Shown here: piece after piece, positions 16,367-24,884 of the stretch | How the letters are laid out: every line of letters starts with the position of its first letter | Numbering within the stretch: the first letter of the stretch is position 1 | Source of the DNA: SZUA-547 sp963669265 | GTDB taxonomy: Bacteria; Pseudomonadota; Alphaproteobacteria; Rhodobacterales; Rhodobacteraceae | NCBI GenBank assembly: GCA_963669265.1 | Contig: OY769916.1 | Coordinates: 744,001-808,000, forward strand | DNA: 64,000 nt | Direction of reading: 5' to 3' | The notes under the pieces: model-generated | Database searches by the model: none | What the model saw: only the letters and a program-made list of their open reading frames with translations | What the model was told of the DNA's origin: nothing | Program-made: the position numbers and the translations under genes

Positions 16367-18478
16367 CTAGTAGAGAATCCGCTTCAACTGATGAGAGAAG
16401 GAGCGGTCAGGCAGCGTGGCGACGCCAATCGATTTGGACAGCCGGCTGCGGTATTCATCGGTGATCTGACGCGCGGCGAGCGGATCGCGGATAACGCGCG
16501 GCGTGATGAAGATCAGCAGCTCGGTGCGCTCCACATCATCGACCTTGCTTCTGAACAGGGAACCCACCAATGGGATGTCGCCCAGCAGCGGAACCGAATT
16601 GCGGGTCTCGGACTCGCGACTGCGGATCAGACCGCCCAGCACAATGCTCTGCCCGTCGTCGACTGCGACCGAGGTGGTGATGATGCGCTGCTGCACGGTT
16701 GGCGAGTCGATGCCCGACGATGTGGTCGCGACCGCGTCGCTCACCTCTTGCTGGATGTCGAGGATGATGCGGCCGGAAGAACTGACGCGCGGGCGGATAT
16801 TCAAGATGACGCCGGTGTTGAGCTGCGTGATCGAGTTGACGATCGGCGCGTCCGGATCGTTGACGGTCACCGAGGATTGCGTGGCCACCGGCACTTGATC
16901 GCCCACATTCAGAGTCGCCTGGCGATTGTCGAGCACCAGCAGCGACGGCGAAGAGACGATGTTCACATCCGTCACGGAGGAAAGCGCATTCAGCGCCACG
17001 CGCGCTTCACTGCCGCCGGTGAACGTCGCATTGAAGCCTGGGAACACCGCCCCCGAAAGCGCGGAAACGCCCGAGAAGTTGAACCCGAAGTTGCCGGACT
17101 CGAGGAACCAGCGCACGCCGAAATCCAACTCATCCGTCAGCCGCACCTCGGCGATCGTCGCCTCGATCAGCACCTGGTTCGCGACACTGTCCAGACGCTT
17201 GATCAGCCGGGCGATTTCATCGTGTTGACCGGGGGTCGCATAGACGATGATCGTGTTGCTCACATCATCCGCGACGATCCGGGCGACGTCAGGATCGGCC
17301 GCCGTGCTGGCGAGAGTCGGCTGCGTCGGGTCGGATGAGACCAGCTCGTCGATCGCGCCGGGAGCGTCCGCGCCTTCCTGCAGCGATAAGGTTCCGAAGG
17401 ACAGCAATTCCTCTAGCATGGGCGCCAGATCCACAGCGGCGCGGTTTTCCAGACGATAGATCGCCGCCGTGTGCACCTCGCCGGAAACCGACGCCTCATA
17501 TGTGCGGATCCAGGATTCTGCCTGCACCAGATATTTAGGCTGGGAGGTGATGATCAGAATGGATTTCAGCTCGTTGTTCGGTACGAACGAGATGACGCCG
17601 TCCAGCGCCCCACCGGCATAGCTGTCGAATACAAGCTCCAGCTCTTGCGCCACCGTTTCCGGATCGACCGAGAGCAGCGAGACGAGCGACACCGACTTGC
17701 CTTCCAAAAGGTCGACGTCGAACAGGTTCACGGTGTCGACGACGGACTCGATATCAGTGACCGAGCCGGAGGCCAGAAGAATATTACGTCCCGGAACCGC
17801 TTGCAGCGTGGTCGTCGGTGAGGCGATCGGCTGCAGGATACGCAGCATTTCGTCGACGGAGACGAAGCTCAGCGGCAGCGCGTAAACAGTTTGATCGGTG
17901 CCGCCCGCAACGCCGAACGACCGCACGCGCGGGAAAACGGACTCGCTTTCGCGCACCAGGTAAATGCCGCCTTCTTGCGCAAGCTCCAGATTGTTCACAT
18001 CCAGCGCGACGCGAAAGGTCTCAAGCAGATCGGAGGCCCTCAGAGGGCGCGATGTGAGAACGGTGATATTGCCCTCAACGCCGGACTCCACGGCGAAGTC
18101 CAGGTTCAGCGTATCGCCGAGAATGGCTTCGGTCGCTTGCACAATTGGAACATTGACCAGGTTGACGGAATACTCGCCGCCCGGCTCCTGCACGACCAGC
18201 GGATCAGTGGGCAGAGGTTGCCGCGCCACATCGCTGTTCAAAAAGACGCCGGTTCCCACCTGTCGGGATGCGCGCGGTCCAGTGACCGTCGCAGAAGACG
18301 GCGTCCATTGCGCTTGCGTACTGGATTGCGCCTGCGGCGTCGGCGGAACTTGCGATAATTCGATAGGCGCCGGCGTCGGATCTACAGTGTTGTCGAGTTC
18401 CGCACAGCCGGAGATGGAAATCAGGCAAATTGCAAAAGCGCGCGCGGACGGAGATTGCCCCATCCACCCCGTTTTCAT
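16367..18478 (-). CDS. GspD-like outer-membrane secretin lipoprotein (probable SctC role)
   Basis: About 703 residues from the ATG at 18478. A signal peptide ends in the lipobox ISGC with Cys25 and Ala at +2, so it is predicted to be an outer-membrane lipoprotein. N0 (VNVPIVQATEAILGDTLNLD), N1 (SFVSVDEMLRILQPI), N2 and N3 (RIVADDVSNTIIVYATPGQH) modules come before the secretin core (VNIVSSPSLLVLDNRQATLN; GDIPLVGSLFRS). Four periplasmic modules and the core sequence resemble type II secretion GspD more than YscC. No other type II genes are seen here, and no yscC-like gene stands before sctD. I infer that it serves the T3SS; service to a type II system encoded elsewhere is the alternative. A frame extending to 18628 has no supported start. 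Confidence 0.78.
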   Translation of the reverse strand: MKTGWMGQSPSARAFAICLISISGCAELDNTVDPTPAPIELSQVPPTPQAQSSTQAQWTPSSATVTGPRASRQVGTGVFLNSDVARQPLPTDPLVVQEPGGEYSVNLVNVPIVQATEAILGDTLNLDFAVESGVEGNITVLTSRPLRASDLLETFRVALDVNNLELAQEGGIYLVRESESVFPRVRSFGVAGGTDQTVYALPLSFVSVDEMLRILQPIASPTTTLQAVPGRNILLASGSVTDIESVVDTVNLFDVDLLEGKSVSLVSLLSVDPETVAQELELVFDSYAGGALDGVISFVPNNELKSILIITSQPKYLVQAESWIRTYEASVSGEVHTAAIYRLENRAAVDLAPMLEELLSFGTLSLQEGADAPGAIDELVSSDPTQPTLASTAADPDVARIVADDVSNTIIVYATPGQHDEIARLIKRLDSVANQVLIEATIAEVRLTDELDFGVRWFLESGNFGFNFSGVSALSGAVFPGFNATFTGGSEARVALNALSSVTDVNIVSSPSLLVLDNRQATLNVGDQVPVATQSSVTVNDPDAPIVNSITQLNTGVILNIRPRVSSSGRIILDIQQEVSDAVATTSSGIDSPTVQQRIITTSVAVDDGQSIVLGGLIRSRESETRNSVPLLGDIPLVGSLFRSKVDDVERTELLIFITPRVIRDPLAARQITDEYRSRLSKSIGVATLPDRSFSHQLKRILY

Positions 18479-19039
18479 CGGGAGCAGCTGCCTTAACCGC
18501 GCAGCTGCACCTCGTTCGCCTGCACACCACATCACTAATTTATTCTTTACTGCCCGTTTTTTACAAGGTGCCATACATGTAGCACTTGAAGCAAGTGAAA
18601 GAGATCCACGGCCTGAAGACATGGACAAGTTGGCGGCGAAATCGGATCGACAAGCAGCGATTTCGCGCTAGAGCCGACCTGACGTTCTCCGGCTTAAAAC
18701 GGCATTAATTGGCGGAAATGCGACTCAAATGGGTCTGAGCGGCCCAGAAATCGGGTAAATCCGGGATTGCGCGCGACGCCTTCAGCCTGCAACAGGTTTG
18801 TTGCTGAGATGCAACGCTCACCCCTTACGAGAACCCCTGATCGGCACCTAATCGCGACCTTGGGGTCGCGAAATGCGGATCAAGACCGACCTGAGAGCGC
18901 TTCCATCATTATACCGTCCGAAACCAGCTTACTTTTTGGGCTTAGTGTGGCCATATCAAAGTGTAACGGACTCTCGCGGACCCACCGCTCCTCCGAGAGA
19001 TCGCCGGATCCGAACGAAACACGAAGAGAGAGCCCGCCT
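18479..19039. promoter_or_regulatory. 561-bp divergent intergenic region, secretin versus chaperone-effector pair
   Basis: No gene is supported here. It holds the divergent promoters of the secretin-regulator unit and the chaperone-effector unit. Visible structures are an inverted repeat CACTTG-AAG-CAAGTG at 18583-18597, 105 bp upstream of the secretin start, and a hairpin CGCGACC-TTGG-GGTCGCG at 18853-18870. The box ACCGTCCGAAAC lies on the plus strand at 18912-18923, about 115 bp before the chaperone start. The box core matches those found upstream of two other T3SS chaperone genes. The 18583 palindrome could be a site for the neighbouring winged-helix regulator; this is untested. Confidence 0.5.
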
Positions 19040-19516
19040 ATGACACGCGCGATCGTGCAGAGCATCTTCAGCGAAATTGGAACAAATATCGGCATCCCCG
19101 ACTTGGCGCTCGACGACAGCGACCATCTGGGGATCGTCACAGATGACGGCGTTGGTGTGAACTTTGAGTACTTCGAGGACGACGACGTGCTCGTGATTTA
19201 CTCGACCATCGGCGAAGTGCCGGAGGAGCACCGCCTGCGCTTTTACGAGGAACTGCTGCACGCCAACTTCCTGTGGCAGGCGACCGCCGGCGCCACGCTC
19301 TCCCTCGCGCCCCGGGGCAACCTCGTGATGCTGAACGCCAGCGTCACCGTGCACGATCTCGACCGGGCGAAGCTGCTGAAAGTCACCGACCATTTCGCCA
19401 AATTGTCCTGGGCCTGGTCCGATCGCCTGCAGGCGATCGTGGACGGCACAGTGGAGGACGATGAGACCGAAGGTCCGCAGGAGAGCGCCGCGCCAGACCC
19501 GTCGCAAATGGCCTGA
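19040..19516 (+). CDS. CesT-type chaperone for the RGS-like effector
   Basis: A 158-residue acidic protein with the class I T3SS chaperone pattern. An N-terminal helix (RAIVQSIFSEIGTNIGIPDL) is followed by strands (VGVNFEYFEDDDVLVIYSTI), a helix (EEHRLRFYEELLHANFLWQA), strands (GATLSLAPRGNLVMLNASVT) and a C-terminal helix (KVTDHFAKLSWAWSDRLQAI). The start at 19040 has GAAGAGAG upstream; the open frame extending to 18767 is not supported. It lies 41 bp upstream of a 787-residue predicted effector, the usual chaperone-effector arrangement. Its sequence matches the other effector chaperone in the window in layout only. Confidence 0.82.
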   Translation: MTRAIVQSIFSEIGTNIGIPDLALDDSDHLGIVTDDGVGVNFEYFEDDDVLVIYSTIGEVPEEHRLRFYEELLHANFLWQATAGATLSLAPRGNLVMLNASVTVHDLDRAKLLKVTDHFAKLSWAWSDRLQAIVDGTVEDDETEGPQESAAPDPSQMA

Positions 19517-19557
19517 TCGCAGCGCCATCGCGAATACTGAACGAACCGGAGACGCCA

Positions 19558-21921
19558 ATGCCGAAGATCCCAGATGGACTGTCGCACCAACACCCGATCA
19601 CCGGGCAGCAGGTGGATTTCAACCGACACCAGGTGCAGAAGGCGAAAGACAAATCGTCGCCGGAGACCGTGAAATGGGCGAACACGAATGTCCTCACCGC
19701 CGATAGGCGCTTCGCCGGCCACTGGAAGGTGGCCGGTTTTCACGTAATGAACTTCTTCGGCGGCATCATGGGCCAGATCGGCAAGACCTGCGCGAAGTCC
19801 AGCTACATGCTGCCTCAGAAGGAGGAGATGGAAGGCAAGCGGATCAATATCTGGAAGTCGATGGTCCGCGATATCGGCCAGACCTATATGAACGCCACTG
19901 GTCAGGACGGCTCCGGATCCTCGGCCCTGAACAAGATGGCACAAGGATGGACCAACACGCTTGGGACACTGACCTCAGGCGTCGTCGCGCTTCCCATCCG
20001 CTATGCGTTGAACGACCGCCGTATGGCGCGCGTCAGAGATCAGTTCGCCCAGGAAGTGTCGAAAAACCTCGGCGCGCCGGTAAACTACAATCAGGTCAAG
20101 AATGCGGATATCGAAAACCCGGCCTTAAAGCAGCACCGCGTGAAGACGCGGCTGGAGAACATCAACGCGGAACTCTATCTGGAGCACACCACCAAGCACG
20201 GCGACGCAAAGGCGGCGACGATGACGGGCAGCCAAGGTTTGCGCGCCGAATTCCTCGATTTCTGCATCAAGTCGTTCACGGTCGAGAACCTGCATTTTTA
20301 CACCTGGGCTTCGCCGCTTAGGGAGAAGCTGGACCCTAAATCCGACAATTTTGACGCCGATCACCGCGTTACCAAGAAGGAGTTGCTCAACGCCGCAACA
20401 GACTTTGTCGACAGCAACGGCAAGTATTGCGTCAACTTGTCCTTCGCCGCCCACGGCAATCTAATTTCTCAGCTTGGAAACACGCTCGGCGATTATGGCC
20501 GGAGGTTGCAGATCGCGGAGGACACCGTGAAAAGCCTGACCAAACGGGTTGAAAACGCCAAGCCCGAAGAGGTCGCCGAACTGAAATCGCAACTCGAAGC
20601 GGCCAAATTAAATCTCGAGAGCATCGAGAGTGAAGACATTCGCGCCGGCGACCACCCCGCACTCTGCTCATCCTTGATCGCCGCCTCTGACGAAATCGGC
20701 GGTCTGCTGAGCAACGAGGTCACCCGGTTCAAAACCCATATAGAGAACGAAGTTAAAGCGCTTGGCGGCACCGTCGCGCCAAAGTCGAAACACATCGCCC
20801 CGAACCTCGCAATGGATGACAAAAAGAACTTCTATCGGCAGTTCTACGCAGAGCGGAAAAAGAAGTTCGAAGCCGTCGATCAGATGAACCAGACCATGCT
20901 GAACAATCTTGCGGAACTCGGCGCTTATCGTCCCCCGGCGCAGCAATCGCCGGAGCCGATCAACGTCCAGAATGTTCGCAAAGACTCCGAGGACAATCTC
21001 GACCAGTTCGACATCTCGCCGCCGTCGGAACCCGGCGACGTCCAGAATGTCGACGACATTCAGATTGTAAGCAATGTTGAAGAGGAAGAGATTCAAGTCT
21101 CGCCCGAACTGGCGGCGCTTTCCGGTCAACTCGACAAGATCCTCAAGGGCCAGTCGGTCAGCGGCGACAACTTCGTTCAGTTGGATGATACGGAGCGCCA
21201 GAAACTGAACGAATTAAAGCAGGCGCTGGACAAGGCCGCGAGCGGCCAGAACCCGGATCAGGCGGCCGCCGCATTGACGGCCATCGCCAAAATCGCCTTT
21301 CCCGGAGATCCAGCCGAACTGGCTCTCGCGCAGAAACTGGGCGCGGTCCAGGGTGACCTGATGCAGGCGCATATGACGTTGCTGGACATTGTTGGCGACG
21401 AGGACGCCGACTCGCCGGAGCCGCCCAACGCGCCGAACAAGGACAATGTCTCCAACCAGAGTCAGAATTCCGGAAACGACGCCGCGTCGGTCCAATCGGC
21501 CTCGGCGCCCGTTGACCCAATGGCGAGCCAGCGCAAAGCGAAGCTGGTGAAGGACATCCAGCAGATCCAGCGGAGATTCTACCAGTTGGCCAAGGAACAC
21601 AGCAAAGGGTCCGTCAACCCGAAGGGCGGCCAGTCGCCGCTGCCGAAACTGCTCGGACAGGCCGCGATCAAGGCCGAGACCTCGATCGCCAAAGCGAACC
21701 GGGAAGCGCAGCAAGCGGATCCCGACGTTCTGGCGCTTTCGGGCCATCTGCTGAAATGCGCAAGCACGTTGAATGATGCTCTAACCGCCCAGGTATTTGC
21801 CGATGCGAATGCGGCTTCGAACGCGGACATTGTCGGCGACAACGAGTTCACCGAGGAATTCGGGGCCCTCGTCCGGCAGTTGATGATGATATCGCATGAG
21901 GTCGAGACCAAGGGTCTCTGA
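19558..21921 (+). CDS. Predicted T3SS effector with RGS-like segment
   Basis: A 787-residue protein of no known family overall. It has no signal peptide and follows its own CesT-type chaperone, so T3SS secretion is likely. Residues about 226-310 resemble the first half of a eukaryotic RGS domain: GLRAEFLDFCIKSFTVENLH then FYTWASPLR matches the family pattern F-x-x-FL-x(4-5)-S-x-EN-x-x-FW. NAATDFVDSNGKYCVNLSFA matches the Iy-x-x-F-x(6-8)-iNl step. A coiled coil (about 318-358) follows, then ASDEIGGLLSNEVTRFKTHI (about 376-395), which may be the last RGS helices after an insertion. An earlier hydrophobic segment (about 58-78) could touch membranes. The C-terminal half has acidic Asn/Gln-rich linkers. 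CGGAGA precedes the ATG. Confidence 0.7.
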   Translation: MPKIPDGLSHQHPITGQQVDFNRHQVQKAKDKSSPETVKWANTNVLTADRRFAGHWKVAGFHVMNFFGGIMGQIGKTCAKSSYMLPQKEEMEGKRINIWKSMVRDIGQTYMNATGQDGSGSSALNKMAQGWTNTLGTLTSGVVALPIRYALNDRRMARVRDQFAQEVSKNLGAPVNYNQVKNADIENPALKQHRVKTRLENINAELYLEHTTKHGDAKAATMTGSQGLRAEFLDFCIKSFTVENLHFYTWASPLREKLDPKSDNFDADHRVTKKELLNAATDFVDSNGKYCVNLSFAAHGNLISQLGNTLGDYGRRLQIAEDTVKSLTKRVENAKPEEVAELKSQLEAAKLNLESIESEDIRAGDHPALCSSLIAASDEIGGLLSNEVTRFKTHIENEVKALGGTVAPKSKHIAPNLAMDDKKNFYRQFYAERKKKFEAVDQMNQTMLNNLAELGAYRPPAQQSPEPINVQNVRKDSEDNLDQFDISPPSEPGDVQNVDDIQIVSNVEEEEIQVSPELAALSGQLDKILKGQSVSGDNFVQLDDTERQKLNELKQALDKAASGQNPDQAAAALTAIAKIAFPGDPAELALAQKLGAVQGDLMQAHMTLLDIVGDEDADSPEPPNAPNKDNVSNQSQNSGNDAASVQSASAPVDPMASQRKAKLVKDIQQIQRRFYQLAKEHSKGSVNPKGGQSPLPKLLGQAAIKAETSIAKANREAQQADPDVLALSGHLLKCASTLNDALTAQVFADANAASNADIVGDNEFTEEFGALVRQLMMISHEVETKGL

Positions 21922-22033
21922 GCGACGCCGCAAACGACGTCGCTGAAGCGCGACGGAGCGCAGCGCACAACGGGCGGTCGCAATCTCTCTTATTGATGGA
22001 CGTCTGGGGCAGCCATTGACGCGCTGAACGTGC

Positions 22034-22073
22034 GCGGGAGGCTCATCGGTCAATACCGGATGAGCGTTCCCGC
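22034..22073. terminator. Imperfect hairpin between two convergent effector genes
   Basis: GCGGGAGGCTCATCGG pairs imperfectly with CCGGATGAGCGTTCCCGC across a short loop (TCAATA), with one bulge on each side. It lies in the 200-bp gap between the two convergent effector genes. It is followed by a pyrimidine-rich stretch (CTCTCCACTTCTTT) on the plus strand. A bidirectional terminator is the likely role. Confidence 0.5.
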
Positions 22074-22121
22074 CTCTCCACTTCTTTGGTCAAATCGACG
22101 AGTGAGCTGTCGCCCGGAACG

Positions 22122-24842
22122 TCACGGGTTCAGAGCTTTGTATTTCGCGTAGGCTTCCGCCGCCCGCTCTTTCAGCTTCGCGATCTGCGGGTCCGGATAG
22201 GCGACCTGATCGAGCAGCTCGACCGCGACGCGCAGCTTCTCCGCCTCGATCGGCCGCATATCCTTGGGCTCTTTCGAGAGGGTCTTCAGAACGCTGCCGG
22301 TCAGCTCATTCCGCGAGGTCCTCAGACCATAGGCGTTCTCGGTGACGAAATCGGCGATCAGCATCTTCTTGATGCCGGAATTCTGCGCCTTGTACTTCTT
22401 GTCGAGCCGAGACTTCAGCGTACTCAGATCTCCCGCCGTCATGCCGAATTGGGATTCGCGGCCCGACTGTTTGTTGAAGCGCTGCAGGCGGTTCTTCTTG
22501 AACCCCGCGGCCGCCGCGCCCAACCGGTCGAAATTCCGCGCCATCTGGGCCGAGTCTTTCTTGTTCGCCGAGCTGAACGCGTCCTTGATCGTGTCGCGCA
22601 CAGCCTGGAAATTCTCCTTGCTGAGGCGGAAAGTCGGCCTTGGCGTGTGTTTCGTCATCAGCGCGTCGGCCTCTTTGAGGTTGCTGAAGGCCGAGTTCAA
22701 TCCGGCGACATGTTTCTTCATCATCTCGATTTCACGAGACGTCGCAAAATCCAGGTCGTTCTCCTGCACCATGTTCACCGGCGCTCCGGCGCCATAGGCG
22801 ACCGGGCCGGCCGGTTTGGGGTCGATTGGAGGCTGATGAGGCTCTATGGAAGATTGATTGTCGATGGACACGGACGGATCGTCGTTGAGCGCAGCGGCGA
22901 AATCGAAACCCTTGTCGTGCATATCTTTGCGATCAATGTTGCCCCGGTCAGCCGCCTGCTTACGAGCGGGATTTAGGCTGTTTGAATACTCGTCGTCGAA
23001 GTCGTCGCTGATCGACACTTTATTGACTCCGCCAGCGACGATGTTCTCGATATGATCGTCGTCCAAAGCGTTCTGATTGACGTTAGAGAGGTCGTCATCG
23101 ATGTTCACCGGCGCCGCGCCCGGATCGCCGAACTCGCTTTTGACCTGCGGCGTTGGCATGAGATTCGGGGTCGGATCCCAAAGGATATCCTTTGAATAGC
23201 CGTGCTGATCGCCATGCGCATTCACGTCGACGACCTGGCCCTGCATTTTGCCCGCCAGCCGGATCAGAGAGCCCGCCGCCGCATTGCAGTTGCCGTCATT
23301 GCGCAGGCGGTTCTTCTTCTGCGACGTGCCTTGTCTGAGCTTGCTGGCCGCTTTTGAAAAATTGCTCTTGTCGTTCGGCGCCACCACGATCGCCTTGTAG
23401 CGGCGGTTATTGATCACGGCGTCCTTCTTGGGCCCGGTGTTGTCGCGATGGATATCGGGCATGACCGGCTGTTCAGGGCGCGGGGCGTTGTCGCGCGGAT
23501 ATTTCTTTTTCACGTCCACGTCTTTGGGAGATTTGACGTTGTCGGGAACGACCGGCGCATAGTTTTCTTCCCGGATGTAGGCCTCGGCCCGAGTCATCCG
23601 GTCTTCGAGATCCGCGACGAAATCATCGACGCTCAAATCTCCGTCCAGCGGTTCGTCGAATTCCGGAGCGAATATCGTGCCGTCCATGATGCGTTCTTTT
23701 TCGTCCAGATAATTCTGCGCCATCCACTGCTGGCGTTGAGCGTCAATCACGTCCGTCGCCTTGACGTCTTTCGCTTCGTTCAGGTGGAGCGCTTCGTAGA
23801 ATTCAGGATCTTCGAACAGGCGCGCGTCCTGCTCGGCGAGCGTTTTTGGATTGTCGACCCACTCCGGATCCTTCTCATACGTGACCACGCGGGAGTTGCC
23901 GTATTGGTCGACATTGTCGAGCGACGTGGCGTATTTCGGGTCCAGAACCTTTACGTCCTTCTCGGTATTGAACTTGTTGATCGACTGCGTACCGCGGATC
24001 TGCGTCGGCCCCGTAAGCGCGCCCTTTCCGGAACTCGCGCCGCCGGAAGAGGAGGAATTCTCCTGCCTGCCGTTCAGAATATCGTACAATTTAGCCGCCT
24101 CGAAGTTCACTTCGACTTGCAGCGATCGATAGTGATCCTTGAACCTTTTCGCGTTCATGACGCCGTGCGGTTTGACCCGCTGAAGCTCCAGCCGCATCCG
24201 CTCGGCGAAGAACGCCCGGTGAAAATCGGCGAAAGTGCGGAATTTCATCGTGCCGCCGCCGTCCCGCGCCCGAATGTTTCGCAAGGCGGTGGGGGTATGG
24301 GGCGAGAATGTGCCCGGCTTCTCTCGCACTATTTTCTCAAGCTTCGCGTTCAGATTGACGCCCTGATATTTCGCGGACGAACCGTAGGAGAAAATCTTGG
24401 CGCCCTTGGATTTAGGGCCTTCGTCGCCCAGGCCCGGCTCTCCGATCGCCACGAATCCATGGAACTTCCTTTTCTTCTTAATTTTTGGGTCTTTGGCCTG
24501 CTCGACGTTGCCGACGCCAAGCGCGCGCGCCGCCAGATAGACCGGCACTTTCTTGAGTTTGACTTTCTGAAGGTCCTGCGAGGAGATCTGATCGGCGCGG
24601 TCGCTGCCATGCGCATTTTGGGGAACGCCCGCGGCGCCGTCGAGATCGTCATTGTCCAGCTCCGCGATCGACTGCTCCATCAAAGACTGGCCGGTCTTCA
24701 GTTGAATGGCGTTGTTCTGGCCAATCATGCTGCCGGATTGTTTTCGGTTTTCGACGTTGATTTGATCGGAGGATGAAGAGACCGACGAACTGCTGCTCAC
24801 GCTGATGCTTGGACGGCCGATATTGATGTTGTTGTCAGCCAT
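22122..24842 (-). CDS. Predicted large T3SS effector, function unknown
   Basis: A 906-residue protein that I cannot assign to a family. The first 30 residues are rich in Ser, Asn and Ile (NNINIGRPSISVSSSSSVSS), typical of a T3SS export signal, and there is no Sec signal or membrane helix. A basic patch (KDPKIKKKRKFHGF, about residue 120) and several acidic linkers follow. A DGNC motif with Cys519 occurs in NDGNCNAAAGSLIRLAGK, and His543 and His547 lie in VNAHGDQHGYS, so a cysteine-hydrolase site is conceivable but unproven. The C-terminal 200 residues are helical and basic. AGGAGG precedes the ATG. A CesT-like chaperone gene lies 42 bp upstream on the same strand, which supports secretion. 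Confidence 0.65.
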   Translation of the reverse strand: MADNNINIGRPSISVSSSSSVSSSSDQINVENRKQSGSMIGQNNAIQLKTGQSLMEQSIAELDNDDLDGAAGVPQNAHGSDRADQISSQDLQKVKLKKVPVYLAARALGVGNVEQAKDPKIKKKRKFHGFVAIGEPGLGDEGPKSKGAKIFSYGSSAKYQGVNLNAKLEKIVREKPGTFSPHTPTALRNIRARDGGGTMKFRTFADFHRAFFAERMRLELQRVKPHGVMNAKRFKDHYRSLQVEVNFEAAKLYDILNGRQENSSSSGGASSGKGALTGPTQIRGTQSINKFNTEKDVKVLDPKYATSLDNVDQYGNSRVVTYEKDPEWVDNPKTLAEQDARLFEDPEFYEALHLNEAKDVKATDVIDAQRQQWMAQNYLDEKERIMDGTIFAPEFDEPLDGDLSVDDFVADLEDRMTRAEAYIREENYAPVVPDNVKSPKDVDVKKKYPRDNAPRPEQPVMPDIHRDNTGPKKDAVINNRRYKAIVVAPNDKSNFSKAASKLRQGTSQKKNRLRNDGNCNAAAGSLIRLAGKMQGQVVDVNAHGDQHGYSKDILWDPTPNLMPTPQVKSEFGDPGAAPVNIDDDLSNVNQNALDDDHIENIVAGGVNKVSISDDFDDEYSNSLNPARKQAADRGNIDRKDMHDKGFDFAAALNDDPSVSIDNQSSIEPHQPPIDPKPAGPVAYGAGAPVNMVQENDLDFATSREIEMMKKHVAGLNSAFSNLKEADALMTKHTPRPTFRLSKENFQAVRDTIKDAFSSANKKDSAQMARNFDRLGAAAAGFKKNRLQRFNKQSGRESQFGMTAGDLSTLKSRLDKKYKAQNSGIKKMLIADFVTENAYGLRTSRNELTGSVLKTLSKEPKDMRPIEAEKLRVAVELLDQVAYPDPQIAKLKERAAEAYAKYKALNP

Positions 24843-24884
24843 GATGGCATCCTCCTAATGAACGCAGGCGTCCCTTATATGGGT

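Noticed and set aside
18479..18628. N-terminal extension of the secretin
   Set aside because: A proper lipoprotein signal begins at 18478; the extension would bury it.
18767..19039. N-terminal extension of the first effector chaperone
   Set aside because: The extension has random composition and no ribosome-binding site, while GAAGAGAG precedes the ATG at 19040.
22122..24842. OTU deubiquitinase assignment for the second effector
   Set aside because: DGNC matches, but the nearest histidines are only 24-28 residues away and the usual C-terminal His motif was not found.
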